Assembly (NCBI GenBank): GCA_016296165.1
Contig: JAEDJV010000005.1
Span: 1 to 44,784 of the forward strand
DNA: 44,784 bases
Source: Oscillospiraceae bacterium
GTDB lineage: Bacteria > Bacillota > Clostridia > Oscillospirales > Ruminococcaceae
Direction: 5' to 3'
Shown here piece after piece: positions 7,306-14,742 of the stretch; within the stretch, counting starts at the first letter, position 1; each line of letters opens with the position of its first letter. The notes under the pieces are model-generated. The model ran no database searches, was not told where the DNA came from, and saw only the letters and a list, made by a program, of their open reading frames with translations. The position numbers and the translations under genes are program-made.

Positions 7306-10116
7306 TTACTTTACAACTGATGCACAGCGTGCACATAATGTTGGGTGCTCTGCATCTTTTCCAACTGTCTCGGAATATGTCCAGCATCTGTCACATTTTT
7401 CTCCGGTCGCCTTCTTAACTGTTACCGTTACAGAAGCAGCTTCGCCTTGTGCACCAAGTGTCTGTGCATCAAATTCACCACTGCCTTCCGCAAATGCCTT
7501 AACACCGGAAACGATAAATATTTCAGCAAGTTCTTCAACAAATCCGTTTATCTTGTTAAATAAATCTCCACAGTAAAGATCAACTTCAGCTTCAAGTGAC
7601 TTACCAACTATTTTTTCATTACGCTTGATTTCAAGAGCCTTGTTTACTGACTGACGAAGATCATAGATCAGATTCCATTTTTCTTCAAAATCAGCTGAAA
7701 CTTTAAGATTGCTCTTCTCTGGCATCTGATTGAGGAATATACTGTCCTTGTCATCTGAAGATGTATGTGGCATATATGACCAGATTTCTTCAGCTGTGAA
7801 TGAGATAATAGGTGCTGCAAGTCTTGCTACGGCACTAAGTATGCGATACATAGCTGTCTGCGCTGCACGTCTCTTGACTGAATCTTCCTTTTCACAGTAA
7901 AGTCTGTCCTTGATGATATCAAGATAGAAATTTGACATATCTGTTACACAGAAGTTGTGAATAGCATGGAACGCAATATGGAAGTCAAAATTGTTATATC
8001 CCTCATGTACTTTATCGATAAGTGAATCGAGTCGTACAAGAGCCCACTTGTCAAGTTCTGTAAGCTGTTCATCTGAAACACAGTCTGTTTCAGGATCAAA
8101 GCCCTTTCCGTTTCCGAGATTTCCAAGAATGTATCTTGCAGTATTTCTTATTTTCTTGTAAGCTTCAGAGAGCTGTTTTATAATCGACTGTGATATTCTG
8201 ATATCTGAATGATAGTCTGATGACGCAACCCAAAGTCTGAGGATATCTGCACCGTAAACATCTGTAATCTCGTTAGGAGCAATACCGTTTCCAAGTGACT
8301 TGTGCATTGTCTTTCCTTCACCGTCAACAACCCATCCATGAGTACATACTGCCTTATACGGAGCTGAGCCCTTATAAACAACTGATGTGAGAAGTGATGA
8401 CTGGAACCATCCTCTGTACTGGTCAGCACCTTCAAGGTAAAGGTCAGCAGGCCATGAAAGACCATCGTGCTGTTCCATTACCGCTGTATGTGAAACACCA
8501 CTGTCAAACCATACGTCCATTATGTCATATTCTTTTGTAAACTCTCCGCATCCGCATTCACACTTAACAGTTGAAGGAATGAATTCAGAAGCTTCTTTAG
8601 TCCACCAGGAATCAGCACCTTCAGCCTTAAACATATCTGAAATAGCCTTTATTGTTTCATCTGTAACAATAGGCTTTCCACAGTCCTTACAGTAAACAAT
8701 CGGAATAGGAACACCCCATGTTCTCTGACGTGAGATACACCAGTCACTTCTGTCGCGTACCATTCCTTTTATTCTGTCTTCGCCCCAGCCTGGAATCCAC
8801 TTAACGCTTTCAATTGCCTTCACAGCTTCATCTCTGAAACCGTTAACTGAGCAGAACCACTGTTCTGTTGCACGATATATAATCGGACTGTTACATCTCC
8901 AGCAATGAGGATACTGATGAACTATCTTCTGCATAGCCAGAAGTGCGCCTGTTTCCTCAAGTTTCTTTGCAATAGCCTTGTTTGCTGTGTCTGTATCCAT
9001 GCCTTCGAATTCTCCGGCTTCTGCAGTCTGCTTACCCTTTGCATCAACACATACAAGGATACCGATATCATCGTAATTCTTACATACTTCAAAGTCTTCC
9101 ACACCGTAACCAGGAGCTGTATGTACACAGCCTGTACCACTTTCAAGAGTTACATGATCACCAACGATAATCGGTGAAACTCTGTCATATAGCGGATGCT
9201 TTGTCTTCATATGTTCAAGTTCTGAACCTCTGAAGAGACCCTGTGTTTTATATTCAGTAATTCCTGCAGATTCCATTGTTGCTGCCACGAGTTCATTTGC
9301 CATTACATAGTACTCATCGCCAACCTGAACAAGAGTATAGTCATATTCAGGTCCCAGACATACTGCGAGATTACCAGGAATTGTCCATGTTGTTGTAGTC
9401 CAGATAACAAAGAATACTTTTGAAAGATCAAGACCAAGTCCTGTGAAAATACCCTTGTCATCAGTTACGTTAAATTTTACATAGATTGAATGGCACGGAT
9501 CGTTTGAATATTCAATCTCTGCTTCAGCAAGTGCTGTATTACAGTCAGGGCACCAGTAAACCGGCTTAAGTCCCTTATACATGTATCCGTCCTTTGCCAT
9601 CTTTCCGAATACTTCAACCTGACGTGCCTCATAGTCGTTCTTAAGTGTAAGATAAGGATCATCATAATCTCCAAGAGTACCAAGACGCTTGAACTGACTC
9701 ATCTGATTCTTAACATGTGTCATAGCAAAGTCACGACAGTGTTTTCTGAGTTCTACCGGAGGAATAGCTCCGTTTTCAACACCAATAGCCTTCATTGCCT
9801 TCAGTTCGATAGGAAGCCCGTGGGTATCCCAGCCCGGAACATAAGGAGCACAGAAACCATTCATGTTCTTGTACTTAACAATAAAGTCCTTGAGTGTTTT
9901 GTTAAGAGCAGTTCCAAGATGAATCTCGCCGTTTGCATACGGAGGACCATCATGAAGAATATAACGAGGTTTATCCTTGTTTTTTTCTATCATCTTGTAA
10001 TAAAGTCTGTCTGATTCCCACTTCGCAAGTGTTTCAGGCTCTTTTGAAGGCAGATTTCCTCTCATAGGAAAATCTGTCTTTGGTAAATTCAGAGTATTGT
10101 TATAATCCTGAGACAT
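7306..10116 (-). CDS. ileS: Isoleucyl-tRNA synthetase
   Basis: 936 residues, close to the 938 of E. coli IleRS. It charges tRNA-Ile and edits misactivated valine. The class I HIGH site is HLGT at 66-69 inside HDGPPYANGEIHLGTALNK; the second class I signature is KTMHKSLGN, where MHKS replaces the usual MSKS. TWTIPGNLAVC belongs to the CP1 editing domain. The C-terminal zinc-binding pairs CDRCW and CARC are present in the last 35 residues. AGGAAG precedes the ATG. It lies 25 bases after divIVA, as in Bacillus. No T-box leader precedes it, so expression probably comes with the division genes upstream. Confidence 0.97.
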   Translation of the reverse strand: MSQDYNNTLNLPKTDFPMRGNLPSKEPETLAKWESDRLYYKMIEKNKDKPRYILHDGPPYANGEIHLGTALNKTLKDFIVKYKNMNGFCAPYVPGWDTHGLPIELKAMKAIGVENGAIPPVELRKHCRDFAMTHVKNQMSQFKRLGTLGDYDDPYLTLKNDYEARQVEVFGKMAKDGYMYKGLKPVYWCPDCNTALAEAEIEYSNDPCHSIYVKFNVTDDKGIFTGLGLDLSKVFFVIWTTTTWTIPGNLAVCLGPEYDYTLVQVGDEYYVMANELVAATMESAGITEYKTQGLFRGSELEHMKTKHPLYDRVSPIIVGDHVTLESGTGCVHTAPGYGVEDFEVCKNYDDIGILVCVDAKGKQTAEAGEFEGMDTDTANKAIAKKLEETGALLAMQKIVHQYPHCWRCNSPIIYRATEQWFCSVNGFRDEAVKAIESVKWIPGWGEDRIKGMVRDRSDWCISRQRTWGVPIPIVYCKDCGKPIVTDETIKAISDMFKAEGADSWWTKEASEFIPSTVKCECGCGEFTKEYDIMDVWFDSGVSHTAVMEQHDGLSWPADLYLEGADQYRGWFQSSLLTSVVYKGSAPYKAVCTHGWVVDGEGKTMHKSLGNGIAPNEITDVYGADILRLWVASSDYHSDIRISQSIIKQLSEAYKKIRNTARYILGNLGNGKGFDPETDCVSDEQLTELDKWALVRLDSLIDKVHEGYNNFDFHIAFHAIHNFCVTDMSNFYLDIIKDRLYCEKEDSVKRRAAQTAMYRILSAVARLAAPIISFTAEEIWSYMPHTSSDDKDSIFLNQMPEKSNLKVSADFEEKWNLIYDLRQSVNKALEIKRNEKIVGKSLEAEVDLYCGDLFNKINGFVEELAEIFIVSGVKAFAEGSGEFDAQTLGAQGEAASVTVTVKKATGEKCDRCWTYSETVGKDAEHPTLCARCASVVK

Positions 10117-10141
10117 TATATCTATCTTCCTTTGCTTAATA

Positions 10142-10855
10142 TTACTTGTTGTTCTGCTGTCCGAACTGAAGTTCAGAATATTTTACGTCGCCGCCGCCAA
10201 TTATCGGAATTGACTGTGTTCTAAACGGATCAAGTTTTTCTTCAGTCTTTTCTTCTGCTACAGCTGTTTCCGGAACTGAATTATTTTCTACTGCCGGTTC
10301 AGGCTGATTGACCTCAGCAGATGTATCCTGACTTTCTGAAACTGATGCTAATCCGTCCTCTTCTTCATATTCCTCATCGCTCTGAGGCATTGAAGAAATC
10401 ATCTCAAGATGAGACTTGTACATATCAAAAAGATTTTTCTTGAATGTAGAAACCTGCTTCTGAAGATACATAAGATTCTTCTGTTCTCTCTTGAGTTCGT
10501 CTTTTATTTCACTGATGGCTTTTTTCGAATCCATTGTCGCATCGTTTACCATCTTTTCACTTTCAAGTTTCGCGTTTCTGAGTATTTCCTCCGCTTTTTC
10601 GTTAGCCTCTGTGACTACGCGGTGACCTTCCTTCTGAGCAAAGAGAAGAGCATCCTTTACTGCTTCTTCATCTTTTCTGTATTCTCTTACCTTATCAGCA
10701 AGAACCTGAAGTTTGGCATTAATTTCCTCATTATCCTTTTCGAGCTGAGCATAATCAGCTGCTACTTCATTAAGAAATCCGTCTACATCTTCTGTTTTAT
10801 AACCAAAAGTATTTTTTTCCAGTCTGTGTCCGTTAATGTCCTTGGCTTTCAGCAT
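10142..10855 (-). CDS. divIVA: DivIVA cell-division/polarity protein
   Basis: 237 residues. The N-terminal 60 residues (MLKAKDINGHRLEKNTFGYK, then EDVDGFLNEVAADYA) are the DivIVA membrane-curvature-sensing domain, followed by coiled coil to about residue 150 and an acidic, disordered tail (SDEEYEEEDG onward) ending ELQFGQQNNK. DivIVA gathers at strongly curved membrane, that is, division sites and poles, and recruits partners. AGAGGTGA lies before the ATG. It is placed between sepF and ileS as in many Firmicutes, but the ylmG and ylmH genes that usually lie between sepF and divIVA are missing. Confidence 0.93.
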   Translation of the reverse strand: MLKAKDINGHRLEKNTFGYKTEDVDGFLNEVAADYAQLEKDNEEINAKLQVLADKVREYRKDEEAVKDALLFAQKEGHRVVTEANEKAEEILRNAKLESEKMVNDATMDSKKAISEIKDELKREQKNLMYLQKQVSTFKKNLFDMYKSHLEMISSMPQSDEEYEEEDGLASVSESQDTSAEVNQPEPAVENNSVPETAVAEEKTEEKLDPFRTQSIPIIGGGDVKYSELQFGQQNNK

Positions 10856-10894
10856 CTTTAATCACCTCTTGAAAAATATTCTGTGTTTTATTTA

Positions 10895-11353
10895 TTAAAT
10901 AATTACACCGTTATTTTCTAATTCACCAACGAGATCTTCGCCTATGAATCCGACATTATATGGAGTAATAATATATGTAAGGTTAGCAACTGGCTTTAAG
11001 CTTCCACCGTTTGCATACGCAACACCTACAAGAAAATCAATAATTCTTCTCTTGTTTTCTGCTGATGCAGTTTCAAGATTAAGAACAACTGTTTTCTTTG
11101 CAATGAGATGATCAGCTATAGCCTTGGCATCTGTAAAAACCTCCGGCTTAACAAGAACTACCTGAAGCTGTGCTGTAGCCTGAATGTTTACTACCTTGTT
11201 TCTTTTTTCATCAGGTGTTTCCATAGGCTCATTCATCTGCGGCTGATGCATCTGATGAGTCTGCTGCATTTCCTGCTTTGGAGATTCCGGCTGATAATCG
11301 TCATCCTGCTCCGGCGGTAAAAAGAAGTCCTTAATAGTATCTAAAAGTTTCAT
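10895..11353 (-). CDS. sepF: SepF cell-division protein
   Basis: 152 residues. An N-terminal amphipathic helix (MKLLDTIKDFFLPPEQ) would bind membrane; a Gln/Met/Pro-rich linker follows (residues 20-50), then the SepF core (about 60-150) with VLVKPEVFTDAKAIADHL and RIIDFLVGVAYANGG. SepF bundles FtsZ filaments and anchors them to the membrane. The start has AGGAAAGG upstream. A 105-base gap separates it from yggS, longer than other gaps in this block, and that gap carries a possible RNA fold described separately. The linker is longer and more Gln-rich than in Bacillus. Confidence 0.93.
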   Translation of the reverse strand: MKLLDTIKDFFLPPEQDDDYQPESPKQEMQQTHQMHQPQMNEPMETPDEKRNKVVNIQATAQLQVVLVKPEVFTDAKAIADHLIAKKTVVLNLETASAENKRRIIDFLVGVAYANGGSLKPVANLTYIITPYNVGFIGEDLVGELENNGVII

Positions 11354-11370
11354 TATTTACTTTCCTTTCC

Positions 11371-11433
11371 TCGCACAAAAAATAAAAAATATTTTTATGC
11401 TTCTTTTATCATTGTGTGCGAAAAAATGATAAA
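11371..11433 (-). promoter_or_regulatory. Possible pseudoknot in the sepF leader
   Basis: On the - strand, TTTATCATT (11433-11425) pairs with AATGATAAA (11413-11405). The loop contains TCGCACA (11421-11415), which is the exact complement of TGTGCGA (11377-11371), directly beside the sepF ribosome site GAGGAAAGG. The loop could therefore pair with bases next to the ribosome site and control access. This is read from base pairing only. Confidence 0.4.
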
Positions 11434-11458
11434 GAGCAAATGTACAAATACTAATCGG

Positions 11459-12154
11459 TTACTTATAAACCCTCGCACCAAACAGCGCACTTCCAATACG
11501 CAGAATATTGGAGCCGTACTTTACAGCAAGTTCATAATCACCTGACATTCCCATTGACAAAAAACTCATATTAATATTATCTATTTTTTTTTCTGAAATG
11601 TCAATATATAAATTCTGCATTTTATATAAGAATTTTTCAGAGTCAACAGCCGGAGGAACTGTCATAAGTCCCTTTACACTAATATTCTGATATGTGCCAA
11701 TCTCATACAGCATGTCGGTGAGCTCGTCCGGACTGATCCCGCCTTTTGCTTCTTCACCGGCGATATTTACTTCAACAAGTACATCCTGAATTTTGTTCAT
11801 CTTTAGTGCATGTCTGTTAATTTCCGATGCCAGTTTCAGACTGTCAACAGACTGAATCATGTCTACTGAATCAATAATGTATTTTACCTTGTTTGTCTGA
11901 AGCTGACCAATAAAGTGAACGGAAGCAGGTTTATACAGATCTTTTTTTGACATGTATTCCTGAACTCTGTTTTCTCCGAGAGTTTTTATTCCGCATGATG
12001 TAATCGCATGGTTGATAACCTCGGGAGCTATTGTTTTTGTTACAGCCATTATTTCAATGTATTCATCAGAACGGCCGTATCTTTCCTTCGCTTCATTTAC
12101 ATTAAAGTTTATGCGTCTGAAATTTTCATCAACATAGTCATACTCTGTTTTCAT
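11459..12154 (-). CDS. yggS: YggS/YlmE family PLP-binding homeostasis protein
   Basis: 231 residues of the single-domain alanine-racemase-like fold. The PLP lysine is in IEIMAVTKT (near residue 40), and GENRVQEYMSKK, HFIGQLQTNKVKYI and FLSMGMSGDYELAVKYGSNILRIGSALFG are the family's hallmark blocks, the last binding the phosphate. Family members buffer pyridoxal phosphate and affect amino-acid pools; no enzymatic reaction is established. The ATG overlaps the upstream HlyD-like stop by four bases, with GGGAGG inside that gene. Its place ahead of sepF matches ylmE in Bacillus. Confidence 0.93.
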   Translation of the reverse strand: MKTEYDYVDENFRRINFNVNEAKERYGRSDEYIEIMAVTKTIAPEVINHAITSCGIKTLGENRVQEYMSKKDLYKPASVHFIGQLQTNKVKYIIDSVDMIQSVDSLKLASEINRHALKMNKIQDVLVEVNIAGEEAKGGISPDELTDMLYEIGTYQNISVKGLMTVPPAVDSEKFLYKMQNLYIDISEKKIDNINMSFLSMGMSGDYELAVKYGSNILRIGSALFGARVYK

Positions 12155-13398
12155 TCCAGTGACAGACCTCCCACTATAACATCATCATAAAGCTGAACAT
12201 AATCCTTGTCTGTATTTACTCTGGACACTACATAATCTTCGCCCTGAAAAATCGGATCTATTTTTTTAAAGATTACTTTTTCACCGTGCTTTATATATGC
12301 CCCATGGACTGATACCATACCGATATGTTCTTCCTGAGTAACAGGATCCGGAATAACTCCTTCTTCTTTGTTTACATAGATCGCTTCACGCGGAATCCTG
12401 ATTCCTTTATATTCATTGTCCTGAATCTCAATTGTCTCAACACGATGCTGAACAAAATCATATGACATATCAGTACATAAAATAGTAATTATCTTTTCAT
12501 TTTCACCATCACCGTCACGTACACTTTCGATAACTGCCTCAAGTGTATTGTCACTTGATGGAAAATACAGTTTAATGGAATTGCCGGCTTTAAAAAATTC
12601 CTGGGAATCTTCTATAAGCCCGACTATCTTCCAGCTGTACCCCTTGATAAGTTTACCGACACTTGACGGATTTGCTTTTTCTTCATTGAAATCTGTTACG
12701 CTTCTTATCTCGGCTGGTGTAAGCTCTGCTGATTTGCTGAAATTAAGAATATTTTCATATCCATCTGCAAAGCTGACAAAATAACCGGAATAAGGAACAT
12801 TAATTGTATCAACAGCCTTTTCCTGCTGGCTTTCGAGATTATGTTTCTCAGCCTCAAGGCTGGCAATGTTGTCTGAAAAATTATATACTTCCTGAGTTAC
12901 ATACTGCATTGTACTCAGATATATCAGAAGCTGTTCCTTTTCAGTACTCAGCCTTTCCAGATTTCCGATTTCCTTATCGTAAAGTATATTTGTGTATGAT
13001 TCCTCGATAAGTGAAGCAAGATATGCCGGCTGAGCTACCTCTTTGGTTCCGGGGTTCTGTATCTTTTTTAAAACCGCAATTTCTTCGTCTATCTCTGCTA
13101 TGCGTTCATTTATCCGGATTTGTTTCTCATCGCTGTATACATAAGCTGCAGTTTCGCCGGAGCTAAGTCTTCCTCCGTCTTCTACTACATAGCTTATCAC
13201 ACCATCTTTACTGTAATCCAAAACCTCTTCATCTCTTATATACACGCCTTTGAAAACTATAGAGTTTGAAGTTGAAACTGCAACGGCCGTTTCGGTTTCA
13301 TAATCGTTCTTAAAGATATGCACGATTACGTTGATTATGGTAAGAGTCATAAATGCGATAAGAATTGCAAGCAAAAGCTTAGCAGTACGAGTGTTCAT
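12151..13398 (-). CDS. HlyD-like single-pass membrane protein in the division/hfq cluster
   Basis: 415 residues. One membrane segment at about 7-28, then an outside region. GVYIRDEEVL (51-60) through GGRLSSGETAAYVYSD resembles the first half of a barrel-sandwich (lipoyl-like) domain; two charged helices (about 93-114 and 143-198) form a coiled-coil hairpin; INVPYSGYFVSFADGYE resumes the second half. The C-terminal third carries beta-barrel-like sequence. This is the architecture of HlyD/RND adaptor proteins, but no ABC exporter is nearby. It is coupled to both neighbours: its ATG overlaps the hfq stop by one base, and yggS starts within its end. The context suggests a cell-envelope or division role in this lineage, which is inference. 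Confidence 0.7.
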   Translation of the reverse strand: MNTRTAKLLLAILIAFMTLTIINVIVHIFKNDYETETAVAVSTSNSIVFKGVYIRDEEVLDYSKDGVISYVVEDGGRLSSGETAAYVYSDEKQIRINERIAEIDEEIAVLKKIQNPGTKEVAQPAYLASLIEESYTNILYDKEIGNLERLSTEKEQLLIYLSTMQYVTQEVYNFSDNIASLEAEKHNLESQQEKAVDTINVPYSGYFVSFADGYENILNFSKSAELTPAEIRSVTDFNEEKANPSSVGKLIKGYSWKIVGLIEDSQEFFKAGNSIKLYFPSSDNTLEAVIESVRDGDGENEKIITILCTDMSYDFVQHRVETIEIQDNEYKGIRIPREAIYVNKEEGVIPDPVTQEEHIGMVSVHGAYIKHGEKVIFKKIDPIFQGEDYVVSRVNTDKDYVQLYDDVIVGGLSLE

Positions 13399-13646
13399 TA
13401 TTCAGCCTTCTCAGAGGATGATGTGCTGTCCAGTATTGAAATGTGTCTTGAAGGCATTATTGTTGAAATGGCGTGCTTGTAAACCATGCTCTGCTTTCCA
13501 TCCTGTTCAAGGATTACAATATAGCTGTCAAATCCTTTTACCATTCCCTTAAACTGAAATCCATTTGTAAGGTAAATTGTAATTGAGATTTTTTCCTTTC
13601 TTGCCTGATTCAGAAATACATCCTGTAAATTTAACTGTTTGTTCAT
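13398..13646 (-). CDS. hfq: RNA chaperone Hfq
   Basis: 82 residues beginning MNKQLNLQDVFLNQARKEK, the usual Hfq N-terminus. Sm1 motif: VTIYLTNGFQFKG-like segment at 21-34 (SITIYLTNGFQFKGMVKGFD). Sm2 motif: YKHAISTI at 56-63, matching the YKHAIST signature. Hfq hexamers bind small RNAs and mRNAs. I use the ATG at 13646, which has AAAGGAG eight bases upstream; a longer frame to 13724 adds a hydrophobic stretch with no counterpart in Hfq. It follows miaA, the order seen in many bacteria, with a 146-base gap that may hold its own promoter. Confidence 0.95.
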   Translation of the reverse strand: MNKQLNLQDVFLNQARKEKISITIYLTNGFQFKGMVKGFDSYIVILEQDGKQSMVYKHAISTIMPSRHISILDSTSSSEKAE

Positions 13647-13777
13647 AATAAAACTCCTTTTTTTGCAGATAAAAAATATAACAAATAAAACAATAATCAC
13701 ATTTTCTGCTTTAATTGTGATCATAAAGAAATAAAATTTGCAGTTGTTGTTTTTTTGTTTTTGCCTACATACCCTCT

Positions 13778-13786
13778 ATTATAACA
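13778..13786 (-). promoter_or_regulatory. Possible extended -10 promoter for hfq
   Basis: On the - strand TGTTATAAT (13786-13778) is an extended -10 just after the miaA stop. No good -35 is seen 16-18 bases upstream. It would give an hfq leader of about 125 bases. Confidence 0.4.
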
Positions 13787-13792
13787 TATAAA

Positions 13793-14725
13793 TCATCGTT
13801 TGGCTATAATATTTTCACATTTTTTTATAAAAAAATTTATATCAGAGGTTTTATCCCCTTCTATCCAGTTTATATACGGCTCACGTTTGAACCATGTAAG
13901 CTGCTTTTTTGCGTATCTTCTGGTCTCCTGTTTTATTTTTTCCATACATTCATCAAGTGAAGATTTATTTTCAAAATAAGGTGCCAGCTCCTTGCAGCCG
14001 ATAGCCTGATGAGCAGTTTTAATCTTACCACTCTCTTTGTAAATTTCATAAGCCTCATCAACAAGACCATTTTCCTTCATTATATCAACCCTTCTGTTAA
14101 TACGGTCATAAAGTATCTGACGGTCATTGTATGTAAGCGCTACGACTGTAAAACTATACGGTGATTTTTTAAGAAGACTTTCTTTTTTGTATTCGCTGAG
14201 TTTTTTTCCGGTTACCATATAAACCTCCAGAGCACGTATTACTCTGGAAAGATCGTTTTCATGAAGTTCTGAAGCAGTTTCAGGATCACATTTTTTCAGT
14301 TTTTCGAGTAAAAAAGCATTTCCGAATTCAAGAGCTTCATTTTTCAGCTGTCTCCTGAGTTCCATATCGTTTTTAATTTCAGGAAACTGAACATTGTTTA
14401 TAAATGATGAGATATACAAACCTGTTCCGCCTACAATGATTGGTTTTTTACCTCTCTCAGTTATCTCTTTGACCTTCCTGTCTGCAAGCTCCACATAATC
14501 AGCAACTGAGAAACTTTCAGTTCTGTCAAGAAATCCTATAAGATGGTGCGGAACTGCATTCATCTCTTCTTGTGATGGTTTGGCTGTTGCGATATCCATC
14601 CCTTTATATATCTGCATTGAATCTGCCGAAATAATTTCACCCTCCAGTTTCTGTGCCATCTGTATGCCCAGTGCTGTTTTTCCGGATGCTGTTGGTCCGG
14701 CTATTACTAGTATCTCCGGTTTCAA
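13793..14725 (-). CDS. miaA: tRNA dimethylallyltransferase
   Basis: 310 residues. It adds the dimethylallyl group to A37 of tRNAs reading U-starting codons, the substrate that MiaB (encoded in the same block) then methylthiolates. The P-loop AGPTASGKTALG is at about 9-20, followed by EIISADSMQIYKGMDIATAKP and the DxxxxxxP-type GGTGLYISSFI block. LSRVIRALEVYMVTGK and AIGCKEL are also characteristic. The start is a TTG at 14725 with AGGAGG seven bases upstream. It follows mutL by 17 bases. Length and motifs are complete. Confidence 0.96.
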   Translation of the reverse strand: MKPEILVIAGPTASGKTALGIQMAQKLEGEIISADSMQIYKGMDIATAKPSQEEMNAVPHHLIGFLDRTESFSVADYVELADRKVKEITERGKKPIIVGGTGLYISSFINNVQFPEIKNDMELRRQLKNEALEFGNAFLLEKLKKCDPETASELHENDLSRVIRALEVYMVTGKKLSEYKKESLLKKSPYSFTVVALTYNDRQILYDRINRRVDIMKENGLVDEAYEIYKESGKIKTAHQAIGCKELAPYFENKSSLDECMEKIKQETRRYAKKQLTWFKREPYINWIEGDKTSDINFFIKKCENIIAKR

Positions 14726-14742
14726 AAAAATCCTCCTGATAA

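Noticed and set aside
10117..10141. T-box leader for ileS
   Set aside because: Only 25 bases separate ileS from divIVA. The tyrS leader (about 50 bases) is also too short.
10856..10894. ylmG or ylmH between sepF and divIVA
   Set aside because: Only 39 bases separate the two genes, so neither gene can be present there.
13647..13724. Hydrophobic N-terminal extension of Hfq
   Set aside because: AAAGGAG lies just before the inner ATG, and no Hfq family member has such an extension.
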